Source: SIG714 sp045629725
GTDB taxonomy: Bacteria > Bacillota > Clostridia > Oscillospirales > CAG-272
NCBI GenBank assembly: GCA_045629725.1
Contig: JAZQRT010000015.1
Span: 1 to 64,000, forward strand
Direction of reading: 5' to 3'
Length of the DNA stretch: 64,000 nucleotides
The first letter of the stretch is position 1. Each line of letters opens with the position of its first letter. Positions 43,586-52,573 of the stretch are shown piece after piece. A model generated the notes under the pieces. The model ran no database searches, was not told the origin of the DNA, and worked only from the letters and a program-made list of their open reading frames with translations. A program made the translations under genes and the position numbers.

Positions 43586-43638
43586 AAGGGCTTCGCCCTT
43601 CGATCTACCAAAGAACCTTTCCCGGAAAGGTTCTTTGG
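43586..43638. repeat. Two adjacent strong palindromes between ilvC and ilvD
   Basis: AAGGGC-TTC-GCCCTT (43586-43600) and a 15-bp perfect palindrome CCAAAGAACCTTTCC/GGAAAGGTTCTTTGG (43608-43622 and 43624-43638) around a single C. No T tract follows, so they look like a dispersed palindromic element or an mRNA processing/stability structure rather than a standard terminator. Confidence 0.6.
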
Positions 43639-43760
43639 AATCTCCAAAAACTTTCGAAATTTTTTTCAAAGTTTGTGAAGATGATTAAATTATTCTGCAA
43701 AAAAACATTTTAATTTTCCTTTTACTAAAGTTATTGAAAGGTTCGTAAAAATAAAAAATC

Positions 43761-45422
43761 ATGATTAAAGATACAATAGTTGACGGATTCCAGAATGCGC
43801 CCCACCGCAGTCTTTATCACGCATTGGGGCTCACAGACGAGGAGCAATCCCGTCCTCTTATCGGAATCGTAAGCTCATACAATGAGATCGTACCCGGTCA
43901 CATAAATCTTGACAAGATCACACAGGCGGTAAAGCTTGGTGTTGCAATGGCAGGCGGTACACCCATTATGTTCCCTGCGATAACAGTATGTGACGGTATT
44001 GCCATGGGACACACAGGAATGAAATATTCCCTTGTTACCCGTGACCTTATTGCAGACTCAACCGAGGCTATGGTTATGGCGCACGGATTTGACGGACTTG
44101 TTATGATCCCCAACTGTGACAAGAACGTGCCCGGACTTCTCATGGCGGCGGCAAGACTCAATATTCCTACCGTATTTGTAAGCGGTGGTCCCATGCTTGC
44201 AGGACGTGTTGAAGGTAAAAAGCGCAGTCTTTCCTCAATGTTTGAAGCAGTTGGTGCATATAATGCAGGAAAGATCAACGAAGAACAGCTTGTAGAATTT
44301 GAGCGTAAGGTATGCCCCACATGCGGCTCTTGCTCGGGAATGTACACTGCAAACTCAATGAACTGTCTGACAGAGGTTCTCGGAATGGGACTTTGCGGAA
44401 ACGGTACTCTCCCCGCAGTTTACTCTGCAAGAATCGAGCTTGCAAAGCACGCAGGTATGCAGATCATGGAGCTTGTAAAGAAAAACATTCGTCCCCGTGA
44501 TATTATGACACCTGCCGCTATCCGCAACGCTATCACTGCGGACATGGCGCTTGGATGCTCCACAAACAGTATGCTCCATCTTCCCGCAATCGCAAACGAA
44601 TGCGGTATCCCCTTTGACCTTGACGAGGTAAACGCAATCAGCGAAAAAACTCCCAATCTCTGTCATCTTGCTCCCGCAGGTCCCACTTACATGGAGGATC
44701 TTTACGAGGCAGGCGGTGTATACGCAGTGCTGAAGGAGATCGACAAGCTCGGTCTTATCGACACGTCCGTTATGACGTGCACAGGTAAGACACTTGGAGA
44801 AAATATTGCAAATTCCGTAAATAAGGATACCTCCGTAATTCGCACTGTTCAAAATCCCTATTCCGCAACAGGTGGAATCGCAGTCCTCAAGGGTAACCTT
44901 GCTCCCGACGGATGCGTTGTTAAAAGAAGTGCCGTTGCTCCCGAAATGCTCGTTCACGAGGGGCCTGCAAAGGTATATGAGAGCGAAGAAGAAGCAATTG
45001 CGGCAATTTACGGCGGAAAGATCGAAAAGGGCGACGTTGTTGTCATTCGTTACGAAGGCCCCAGCGGCGGTCCCGGAATGAGAGAAATGCTCTCCCCCAC
45101 ATCCGCTATTGCAGGTATGGGACTTGACAAGGACGTTGCGCTCATCACCGACGGACGTTTCTCCGGTGCAACAAGAGGCGCCTCCATCGGTCACGTTTCT
45201 CCCGAGGCTGTAAGCGGAGGTATTATCGCTTACGTTAAGGACGGCGACATTATTTCCATAAATATTCCCGAGTATTCAATCACCCTTAAGGTTTCCGATG
45301 AGGAGCTTGAAGCACGTAAAGCTGAAATGCCCATCAAGAAGAAGGAAAATCTCTCAGGATATCTTAAGCGTTACTCCGCACAGGTAAGCTCTGCTGACCG
45401 CGGTGCAATAATCAACAGATGA
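43761..45422 (+). CDS. ilvD: Dihydroxy-acid dehydratase
   Basis: 553 aa. Iron-sulfur enzyme making 2-keto acids for Val and Ile. Cluster cysteines in MIPNCDKNVPGLLMA and PTCGSCSGMYTANSM, and the C-terminal GPSGGPGMREML and TDGRFSGATRG motifs. About 190 nt separate it from ilvC, spanned by palindromes. SD AAAGG is weakly placed. Confidence 0.97.
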   Translation: MIKDTIVDGFQNAPHRSLYHALGLTDEEQSRPLIGIVSSYNEIVPGHINLDKITQAVKLGVAMAGGTPIMFPAITVCDGIAMGHTGMKYSLVTRDLIADSTEAMVMAHGFDGLVMIPNCDKNVPGLLMAAARLNIPTVFVSGGPMLAGRVEGKKRSLSSMFEAVGAYNAGKINEEQLVEFERKVCPTCGSCSGMYTANSMNCLTEVLGMGLCGNGTLPAVYSARIELAKHAGMQIMELVKKNIRPRDIMTPAAIRNAITADMALGCSTNSMLHLPAIANECGIPFDLDEVNAISEKTPNLCHLAPAGPTYMEDLYEAGGVYAVLKEIDKLGLIDTSVMTCTGKTLGENIANSVNKDTSVIRTVQNPYSATGGIAVLKGNLAPDGCVVKRSAVAPEMLVHEGPAKVYESEEEAIAAIYGGKIEKGDVVVIRYEGPSGGPGMREMLSPTSAIAGMGLDKDVALITDGRFSGATRGASIGHVSPEAVSGGIIAYVKDGDIISINIPEYSITLKVSDEELEARKAEMPIKKKENLSGYLKRYSAQVSSADRGAIINR

Positions 45423-45441
45423 TCCCAAGGAGGATAACAAA

Positions 45442-46713
45442 ATGTCAATGACAATGACACAAAAAATTCTTGCCGACCATGCAGGACTCCCCTGTGTTTC
45501 GGCAGGAGATCTGATCCTTGTTAATCTTGACAGAGTTTTGGGAAATGACATCACATCTCCCGTAGCAATCAGAGAATTTAACAAGATCGGTGTAGAAAAC
45601 GTATATGACAAGGACAAGGTGACCATGGTTATGGACCACTTTGCTCCCAACAAAGATATCAAAGCCGCAGTACAGTGCAAGATGTGCCGTGATTTCTGCA
45701 ACGATAAGGAGATCACACACTTCTATGACGTTGGTCGTATGGGAATTGAACACGCGCTCCTTCCCGAAAAAGGACTTGTTGTTCCCGGTGACGTTGTTAT
45801 CGGCGCTGACTCCCACACATGTACCTACGGTGCTCTTGGTGCTTTCTCAACAGGTGTTGGTTCAACGGATATGGCTTGCGCTATGGCATCGGGCAAGACT
45901 TGGTTCAAGGTTCCCTCTGCCATCAAATTCGTACTTAAGGGCAAGCTCAACAAATTCGTTTCAGGTAAGGACGTTATCCTTCACATTATCGGTATGATCG
46001 GTGTTGACGGCGCTCTTTACCGCTCAATGGAATTCACAGGCGAGGGCGTTAAGTCACTTTCCATCTTCGACCGCCTTACAATTTGTAACATGGCTATCGA
46101 GGCAGGTGCTAAAAACGGAATCTTTGAAGTTGACGAGGAAACTGTAAACTACGTAAAAGAGCGTTCTGACCGCGAGATCAAGGCATACAAGGCTGACGCT
46201 GATGCGGAGTATGACGAAATTTATGAGATCGACCTTTCCGCGATCAAGTCAACAGTAAGCTTCCCCCACCTTCCCGAGAACACGAGAACTATTGACGAGG
46301 TGGGCGATATCGTGATTGATCAGGTGGTTATCGGTTCATGCACAAACGGTCACTACAAGGACCTTGAAGAAGCGGCTAAGATCATTAAGGGACATAAGGT
46401 TGCAAAAAACGTAAGAGCAATCATTATCCCCGCAACACAGGATATCTACCTGAAGGCTATGGAAAACGGCTTGATCAAGACCTTTATTGAAGCAGGATGC
46501 GTTGTTTCAACACCCACCTGCGGTCCTTGCCTTGGCGGTTACATGGGTATTCTTGCCGCAGGTGAAAGAGCTGTTGCTACAACTAACCGTAACTTTGTAG
46601 GCAGAATGGGCGACATTACCTCCGAGGTTTACCTTGCAAGCCCCGCAGTTGCCGCTGCAAGTGCTATTCAGGGTAAGATCGCTGACCCCCTCAGCATCGA
46701 AATAAAGGAGTGA
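45442..46713 (+). CDS. leuC: 3-isopropylmalate dehydratase large subunit
   Basis: 423 aa, SD AAGGAGG. Aconitase-family subunit. Iron-sulfur cluster cysteines in GSCTNGHYKDL and PTCGPCLGGYMG; GADSHTCTYGALGAFSTGVGSTD is the family signature. The shorter (about 420 aa) LeuC/HacA-type form. Works with LeuD, encoded 4 nt downstream. Confidence 0.96.
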   Translation: MSMTMTQKILADHAGLPCVSAGDLILVNLDRVLGNDITSPVAIREFNKIGVENVYDKDKVTMVMDHFAPNKDIKAAVQCKMCRDFCNDKEITHFYDVGRMGIEHALLPEKGLVVPGDVVIGADSHTCTYGALGAFSTGVGSTDMACAMASGKTWFKVPSAIKFVLKGKLNKFVSGKDVILHIIGMIGVDGALYRSMEFTGEGVKSLSIFDRLTICNMAIEAGAKNGIFEVDEETVNYVKERSDREIKAYKADADAEYDEIYEIDLSAIKSTVSFPHLPENTRTIDEVGDIVIDQVVIGSCTNGHYKDLEEAAKIIKGHKVAKNVRAIIIPATQDIYLKAMENGLIKTFIEAGCVVSTPTCGPCLGGYMGILAAGERAVATTNRNFVGRMGDITSEVYLASPAVAAASAIQGKIADPLSIEIKE

Positions 46714-46717
46714 TAGT

Positions 46718-47212
46718 ATGAAATTTACAGGAAAAGCAATTAAATACGGTGACAACGTTGACACCGACGTTATCATTCCCGCAAGATATCTCAATACCAT
46801 TGATAAAAAAGAACTTGCTTGCCACTGCATGGAGGATATCGACAAGGACTTCGTAAATAAGGTAAACAACGGCGATATTATGGTTGCAGGAAACAACTTC
46901 GGTTGCGGCTCATCCCGTGAGCATGCCCCCATCGCCATCAAGGAAAGCGGGATCTCCATTGTTATCGCAAGAAGTTTTGCAAGAATATTCTACCGCAACG
47001 CAATCAATATCGGTCTTGCGATCCTTGAATGTCCCGAAGCTGCCGATGCTATTGAAGAAGGCCACATCGTTGAAGCAGATCTTGACAAGGGTGTAATTTA
47101 CGATAAAACAACGGGGGCTGAATTTATAACAAAGCCCTTCCCCGAATTCATTCAGAAAATCATCACAAACGGCGGACTTGTTGAATCCGTACGCCGCGGC
47201 GATATAAAATAA
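46718..47212 (+). CDS. leuD: 3-isopropylmalate dehydratase small subunit
   Basis: 164 aa swivelling domain. Substrate loop NNFGCGSSREHAPIA, the N-terminal YGDNVDTDVIIPARYL, and ARSFARIFYRNAIN are the conserved elements. Short form matching the LeuC subtype. Ten nt before leuB. Confidence 0.96.
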   Translation: MKFTGKAIKYGDNVDTDVIIPARYLNTIDKKELACHCMEDIDKDFVNKVNNGDIMVAGNNFGCGSSREHAPIAIKESGISIVIARSFARIFYRNAINIGLAILECPEAADAIEEGHIVEADLDKGVIYDKTTGAEFITKPFPEFIQKIITNGGLVESVRRGDIK

Positions 47213-47221
47213 GGATATACT

Positions 47222-48289
47222 ATGAAATACAATATAGGACTTTTAAAGGGTGACGGAATAGGACCCGAGATCGTTGACGAGGCTGTCAGAGTTCTTGAGG
47301 TTATCGGAAAAAAATTCGGCCACGAATTTATCTTCACACCCTATCTTATAGGCGGTATCGCCATTGATACCACGGGAAAGCCTCTCCCCGAGGAAACTGT
47401 TGAAGGCTGTCTTGCCTCCGACAGCGTAATTCTCGGTGCGGTGGGCGGTCCCCGTTGGGACACACTTCCCGGCAACCTTCGCCCCGAAAAGGCACTTCTC
47501 GGCATTCGTGCCGCTATGGAGCTTTTCACAAATCTCCGTCCCGCAAAGCTTTACCCCGCACTTAAGGATGATTGCCCCCTCAGACCCGATATCGTTGAAA
47601 ACGGCTTCGATATCATGATAGTTCGCGAGCTTACAGGCGGCATCTACTTTGGTGAACGCGGTATGCGTGAGGGCAAATACGGTGAGGAGGCATACGATAC
47701 AGAATGCTACAGCCGCATGGAGATCGAAAGAATTGCAAGAGTTGCTTTTGACGCCGCAAGAAAGAGAAATAAGCGTCTTACAAGCATTGATAAGGCAAAC
47801 GTTCTTGAATCATCAAGACTTTGGAGAAAGGTGGTTCACGAAATTGCCGAGGAATACCCCGACGTTGAATGTAAGGATATGCTCGTTGACAATGCGGCAA
47901 TGCAGCTTGTGAGAAATCCCTCTCAGTTCGACGTTATCGTAACCTCCAATATGTTCGGAGATATCCTCTCTGACGAGGCTTCTCAGATCACAGGATCCAT
48001 CGGTATGCTTCCCTCCGCATCTCTTGGCAGCACCACCCGCGGACTTTACGAGCCCATTCACGGCTCTGCTCCCGATATTGCAGGCAAGGGACTTGCAAAC
48101 CCCATCGCCACAATCCTTTCCGCAGCAATGATGCTTCTTTATTCCTTCGGTCTTAAGGAGGAATCCGATGCCATCATAAATGCAGTTGATGAGGTATTGA
48201 ATGAGGGCTGGCGTACTGCCGATATCGCTCACGGTAAGGATGCCCTTTCCACAAAGGAAATCACCGACAAGATCATCGAAAAGCTTTGA
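47222..48289 (+). CDS. leuB: 3-isopropylmalate dehydrogenase
   Basis: 355 aa. NAD-dependent oxidative decarboxylation to 2-oxoisocaproate. GDGIGPEIV near the start, RELTGGIYFGERG, the metal-binding SNMFGDILSDEASQITGS and EPIHGSAPDIAGKG are intact. Ends the leucine branch of the operon. Confidence 0.97.
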   Translation: MKYNIGLLKGDGIGPEIVDEAVRVLEVIGKKFGHEFIFTPYLIGGIAIDTTGKPLPEETVEGCLASDSVILGAVGGPRWDTLPGNLRPEKALLGIRAAMELFTNLRPAKLYPALKDDCPLRPDIVENGFDIMIVRELTGGIYFGERGMREGKYGEEAYDTECYSRMEIERIARVAFDAARKRNKRLTSIDKANVLESSRLWRKVVHEIAEEYPDVECKDMLVDNAAMQLVRNPSQFDVIVTSNMFGDILSDEASQITGSIGMLPSASLGSTTRGLYEPIHGSAPDIAGKGLANPIATILSAAMMLLYSFGLKEESDAIINAVDEVLNEGWRTADIAHGKDALSTKEITDKIIEKL

Positions 48290-48295
48290 TTTCCC

Positions 48296-49471
48296 ATGGA
48301 TAAAATAAGTAAACTATACCAAGAACTTTGCACCGTCAGCATATTTTCCGAGATCTTTAAAAAGCCGTACTTCAAATATTTCTTTGATTACTGCCACTCG
48401 GGAACAACGGATGAAAAGCTTATAAACTATTCAAAATTTGTCGGAGAAATATACAAAAACGGTGTCAACCTTACGGAAATTGTAAAAAAATCCGTGTTTG
48501 AGGATGAGAATGTTTTTGTAAAATGCCATGCATCGGGAAAGGACGTAAACCGTAGTATTGAAAAAGCCGCCATGTATGAGCTTCATGTTCTTTCGAAGTT
48601 TGCCTCCCTTTCGGCGGATGATTTTCGCATTGAATTCAATGAAATTGAATATATTCCCGAATTCGATTCCTACAAAACGGATATCACGGGGGAATATCTT
48701 GAAAGGGTGCAGAACATCGAAAAATACGGTTACGGAATATTTGCCTCCCACGGAATGTTCAGACTTTCAGAGGACGGAACTATTATTCCCATTACGGCAC
48801 CCGACAAGACCACCATTGATTCTTTTGTCGGATATGCTGCCGAAAGAGGTAAAATACTCGAAAATACCGAAATGCTTCTCACGGGGCGTCCCGCCGCCAA
48901 CGCACTTCTTTACGGAGATGCGGGAACGGGAAAATCCTCAACGGTAAAGGCTCTTGCAAATCACTTTTATGAAAAGGGTCTGCGCCTTATTGAGGTTCGC
49001 AAAAACCAGCTTTTGTACCTTCCCAAGATCATGGGTGAGATAAACTCCAATCCCCTTAAATTTATAATTTTCATTGATGACCTGTCCTTCAACAGTAACG
49101 ATGATAATTTCAGTATGCTTAAGGCAACTCTTGAAGGCTCTGCATCGGCAAAAGCGGATAATGCAGTGATATATGCCACAAGCAATCGACGTCATATAAT
49201 AAAGGAAAGCTTCTCTGAACGTGAAGGCAGCGATATTCATCGCAATGACACCGTTCAAGAAACACTTTCCCTGTCCGAGCGTTTTGGTTTGCGAGTTATG
49301 TTCGCAAAGCCCGAAAAACGGCTTTATCTTGAGATTGTTCATGAGCTTGCAAAAAGACGAGGACTTAATATTCCCGAAAAAGAACTTGATCTGCAGGCAG
49401 AAGCCTTCGTGCTTCGCCACGGATACCGCTCCGCCAGATGTGCCGAGCAATTTATTGACAGCCTAATGTAA
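48296..49471 (+). CDS. DUF815 AAA-type ATPase
   Basis: 391 aa. The C-terminal half is an AAA ATPase: Walker A LYGDAGTGKSS at about 205-215, Walker B IIFIDDLSF at about 256-264, sensor-1 YATSNRRHI, then an arginine-rich lid. The N-terminal half is the DUF815-specific region. No function is known for the family. It starts 6 nt after leuB and precedes ilvA, so it is transcribed within the branched-chain operon, which may be accidental or may point to an assembly or quality-control role. Confidence 0.9.
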   Translation: MDKISKLYQELCTVSIFSEIFKKPYFKYFFDYCHSGTTDEKLINYSKFVGEIYKNGVNLTEIVKKSVFEDENVFVKCHASGKDVNRSIEKAAMYELHVLSKFASLSADDFRIEFNEIEYIPEFDSYKTDITGEYLERVQNIEKYGYGIFASHGMFRLSEDGTIIPITAPDKTTIDSFVGYAAERGKILENTEMLLTGRPAANALLYGDAGTGKSSTVKALANHFYEKGLRLIEVRKNQLLYLPKIMGEINSNPLKFIIFIDDLSFNSNDDNFSMLKATLEGSASAKADNAVIYATSNRRHIIKESFSEREGSDIHRNDTVQETLSLSERFGLRVMFAKPEKRLYLEIVHELAKRRGLNIPEKELDLQAEAFVLRHGYRSARCAEQFIDSLM

Positions 49472-49502
49472 TTTATAATTAGTCAGAAAGAAGAAAATTA
49501 AA

Positions 49503-50705
49503 ATGTTGACACTCGACAATGTTTACAGAGCTAGTTTTGCCCTCAAAGGTATCATTCGCAAAACCTCTGTTATCTCAGCCCCTAAGCTTGTTAAAGGAAC
49601 CCAGCTTTATCTTAAAACAGAAAACCTCCAAACAACAGGTTCATTCAAGATAAGAGGCGCATACTACAAAATGTCCAAGCTCTCCGAAGAAGAAAAAGCA
49701 AGAGGTGTTGTTGCCTGCTCCGCGGGTAACCATGCTCAAGGCGTTGCCCTTGCGGCGCAAAAAAACGGCATCAAAGCCGTAATTTGTCTGCCTGACGGCG
49801 CACCTATTTCAAAGGTTGAAGCTACAAAAAGCTATGGCGCAGAGGTTAAGCTTGTTGAGGGCGTTTACGACGATGCTTACAACACGGCTCTTGAGCTCCG
49901 TGACAAGCAGGGCTACACCTTTATCCACCCCTTCAACGACGAAGACGTTATTGCAGGTCAGGGTACAATCGCCCTTGAGCTTGTTGAACAACTTCCCGAC
50001 CTTGATGCGGTTATCGTACCCATCGGCGGCGGCGGACTTATTGCAGGTATCGCCTACACCATCAAATCTCTTAACCCCAACATCAAGGTATACGGAGTTC
50101 AGGCAAGCGGTGCCCCCTCCATGTATAAATCAGTAAAGGAAGCAAAGATCAAAACCCTTGACTCTGTTTCCACTATCGCAGACGGTATTGCTGTAAAATG
50201 TCCCGGTGACCTCACATATAAGATCTGCAGCGAATACGTTGACGATATCGTTACTGTTACCGATGACGAAATTTCCGCCGCTATTCTTGCTCTTATGGAA
50301 CAGCACAAGCTCGTTACCGAGGGTGCAGGAGCAACCGCTGTTGCCGCCGCTATGTTCGGTAAGCTTGATATTAAGGACAAAAAGGTGGTTTGTGTTCTCT
50401 CGGGTGGTAATATTGACGTTACTATCCTTTCAAGAGTCATTTCCCGCGGTCTTTTGATGTCTGGAAGAAACTGCTCTCTTTTGATCGAGCTTGTTGATAA
50501 GCCCGGTCAGCTCAAGAATGTTTCTGCTCTTATTGCCGATATGGGCGGTAACGTTATATCAATTCACCACGAACGAGCAAACGAAGGCTCCGATGTAAAC
50601 GGATGTTATCTCAGAATCGTTCTTGAAACAAGGAATTTTGAGCATATCAATGAAATCAGACAGGCTCTTACGGACGCAGGCTTCAAGCTTCTGCAAGTAT
50701 TTTAA
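49503..50705 (+). CDS. ilvA: Threonine ammonia-lyase (threonine deaminase)
   Basis: 400 aa. Forms 2-oxobutanoate from threonine for isoleucine. PLP lysine Lys49 in TTGSFKIRGAYYKM, glycine loop PIGGGGLIAGIAY, and a single C-terminal ACT domain at about 325-400 (LLIELVDKPGQLKNVSALI). This short ACT type is seen both in biosynthetic and catabolic enzymes; the operon supports a biosynthetic role. ridA follows. Confidence 0.94.
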   Translation: MLTLDNVYRASFALKGIIRKTSVISAPKLVKGTQLYLKTENLQTTGSFKIRGAYYKMSKLSEEEKARGVVACSAGNHAQGVALAAQKNGIKAVICLPDGAPISKVEATKSYGAEVKLVEGVYDDAYNTALELRDKQGYTFIHPFNDEDVIAGQGTIALELVEQLPDLDAVIVPIGGGGLIAGIAYTIKSLNPNIKVYGVQASGAPSMYKSVKEAKIKTLDSVSTIADGIAVKCPGDLTYKICSEYVDDIVTVTDDEISAAILALMEQHKLVTEGAGATAVAAAMFGKLDIKDKKVVCVLSGGNIDVTILSRVISRGLLMSGRNCSLLIELVDKPGQLKNVSALIADMGGNVISIHHERANEGSDVNGCYLRIVLETRNFEHINEIRQALTDAGFKLLQVF

Positions 50706-50722
50706 TCAAGGAGTAAATTATT

Positions 50723-51097
50723 ATGATAACTAAAATTTCCACAAATAAAGCTCCCGGTGCTATCGGACCTTATTCTCAGGCTGTTGTATTCGGAAATATA
50801 CTTTTTACTTCAGGTCAGATCGCGATCAATCCCGCAAGCGGAAACGTTGAAGAATCTACCATCGAAGGACAGACCGAGCAGGTTATGAAAAACCTCGGTG
50901 CAGTACTTGAAGAAGCAGGTTCTTCCTTTGAAAAAGCTATCAAAACCACCTGTTTCCTTGCAGACATGGCTGATTTTGCCGCTTTCAATGAGATCTACGG
51001 AAAATATTTTACAGGCAAGCCCGCACGCAGCTGCGTTGCCGCAAAAGCACTTCCCAAGGGCGTTCTCGTTGAAGTTGAAGTAATTGCAGAAATATAA
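50723..51097 (+). CDS. ridA: RidA family reactive intermediate deaminase
   Basis: 124 aa, SD AAGGAG. Hydrolyses the enamine/imine released by threonine dehydratase, protecting PLP enzymes. APGAIGPYSQAV at the N-terminus, the conserved Arg in KPARSCVAAKALPKGVLVEVE and the FTSGQI strand match the RidA active-site clefts. Immediately follows ilvA, the source of its substrate. Confidence 0.95.
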   Translation: MITKISTNKAPGAIGPYSQAVVFGNILFTSGQIAINPASGNVEESTIEGQTEQVMKNLGAVLEEAGSSFEKAIKTTCFLADMADFAAFNEIYGKYFTGKPARSCVAAKALPKGVLVEVEVIAEI

Positions 51098-51123
51098 ATA
51101 CTTGTTCTGATATCCTGCAAACA

Positions 51124-51169
51124 GAATAATAATACCCCGACAGAAAAATCTGTCGGGGTATTATTATTC
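51124..51169. terminator. Bidirectional intrinsic terminator
   Basis: 21-bp perfect stem with an AAAA loop: the CCCCGACAGA core (51135-51144) pairs with TCTGTCGGGG (51149-51158), flanked by AT-rich arms. Ends the leu/ilv operon and insulates prs. Confidence 0.9.
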
Positions 51170-51195
51170 AAAAAAGACCGTGCACCGGCACGGCC
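51170..51195 (-). terminator. Intrinsic terminator of prs
   Basis: Minus strand GGCCGTGC/GCACGGTC stem (51176-51183 with 51188-51195) followed by TTTTTT (complement of 51170-51175). Confidence 0.8.
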
Positions 51196-51213
51196 TTTAA
51201 AGTAAATATTAAA

Positions 51214-52332
51214 TTAAACCTTAAGCTTTCCTTCAGCAACAGCCTTGTCGATATAAGCATAGATCTTGTCCTTGGGATCAAGAAGTGTGCTTATAGTACC
51301 GTCACGGTTGATCTGGTCGATAAGAAGTGCAACGTACTTTCTGAGGTCAACCTCCTGATACCAGGGGCTTGCAAGAACCTCGGGTGCACGGTATGTGAGG
51401 TTTGTTGTAAAGATCTTTGCAATAGTTCCATCAGCATATGCCTTATCAAACATTTCAAGACCGTTACAGAAAAGACCAAATGTTGCAAATGCAAATACTC
51501 TCTTTGCACCCATTGCCTTAAGCTTCTGAGCAACGTCGATCATGGAGCCGCCCGAGGAGATCATATCGTCAACGATAATAACGTCCTTGCCCTCAACAGA
51601 GTTTCCGAGATACTTGTGCTCAACGATGGGGTTTGTTCCGTTTACGATTCTTGAATAGTCACGTCTCTTGTAGAACATACCAAGATCAAGCTTAAGAACG
51701 GATGAATAGTACATACAACGGGACATTCCGCCTTCATCGGGAGAAACGATCGCTACGTTATCTGCGTTAAGTGTAAGATCCGGTACTGTATTGATGAACG
51801 TCTTGATCATCTGATATGTAGGCTGTGCGTTATCAAATCCATGGAGAGGAATTGCATTCTGCACTCTTGCATCGTGTGCGTCAAAAGTGATTATATTTGT
51901 AACACCCATTGCAACGAGCTCCTGAAGTGACTGAGCGCAGTCAAGGGATTCTCTTGTGGAACGCTTGTGCTGTCTTCCTTCGTAGAGCATGGGCATAATA
52001 ACAGAGATTCTTCTTGCCTTTCCGCCAACAGCTCCGATAATTCTCTTGATGTCGCAGAAATGATCATCGGGGCTCATGGGGTATTCCTTACCGTACATCT
52101 TATAAGTTGCGCCGTGATTAAATACGTCTGCAATGATAAAAAGATCATGTCCTCTGAGGGATTCTTTGATAAGTCCCTTTCCTTCTCCGCTGCCGAAACG
52201 TTCGCAGCTTGCCTTAATGATGAAGCTTGTATCAGTGTTTCTTGAAGCCTTGATATAGTTATCAACAACTTCAGTGAAAGCCTCGCTTCCCTTCATCCCG
52301 AAAATACTGAGATCGCCAAAAAACTCTGCCAT
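51214..52332 (-). CDS. prs: Ribose-phosphate pyrophosphokinase family protein, long form
   Basis: 372 aa from the ATG at 52332 (SD GGAGG). Makes PRPP for His, nucleotide and NAD synthesis. The PRPP/ribose-phosphate loop VIIVDDMISSGGSM, the flexible-loop KRRDYSR and VSPDEGGMSR are present. It is about 55 residues longer than classical PrsA (about 315 aa) and the usual DLHAGQ-type motif is diverged to TFDAHDARVQN. This long variant is seen in Clostridia; PRPP supply links it to the nearby his operon. Confidence 0.88.
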   Translation of the reverse strand: MAEFFGDLSIFGMKGSEAFTEVVDNYIKASRNTDTSFIIKASCERFGSGEGKGLIKESLRGHDLFIIADVFNHGATYKMYGKEYPMSPDDHFCDIKRIIGAVGGKARRISVIMPMLYEGRQHKRSTRESLDCAQSLQELVAMGVTNIITFDAHDARVQNAIPLHGFDNAQPTYQMIKTFINTVPDLTLNADNVAIVSPDEGGMSRCMYYSSVLKLDLGMFYKRRDYSRIVNGTNPIVEHKYLGNSVEGKDVIIVDDMISSGGSMIDVAQKLKAMGAKRVFAFATFGLFCNGLEMFDKAYADGTIAKIFTTNLTYRAPEVLASPWYQEVDLRKYVALLIDQINRDGTISTLLDPKDKIYAYIDKAVAEGKLKV

Positions 52333-52460
52333 TGATATATCCTCCGAAAAAATCAATATTTATCTATTAATAATTCTACCATAAAATAAAAAAAAATCAA
52401 CAGTATTTCGACAAAAAATTACTTGATTTTATAAATTTGTGTTTTAATCTAACAAATCCC

Positions 52461-52489
52461 TTGTATTTAATGGATAATTGTGATAAAAT
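52461..52489 (+). promoter_or_regulatory. Promoter for the pseudouridine synthase gene
   Basis: TTGTAT (52461-52466), 17-bp spacer, TAAAAT (52484-52489). Downstream, GTCACA-GT-TGTGAC (52544-52557) and a further TGTGAC (52518-52523) could bind a regulator. Confidence 0.5.
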
Positions 52490-52573
52490 GTACACAAGAA
52501 ACAGTAGAATTTTATTATGTGACAATGATATACAATATATTCGGTCACAGTTGTGACAAAAAACGGAGGAACG

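Noticed and set aside
44355..45194. Long open frame on the minus strand opposite ilvD (279 codons)
   Set aside because: Same shadow effect; ilvD is complete and certain on the plus strand.
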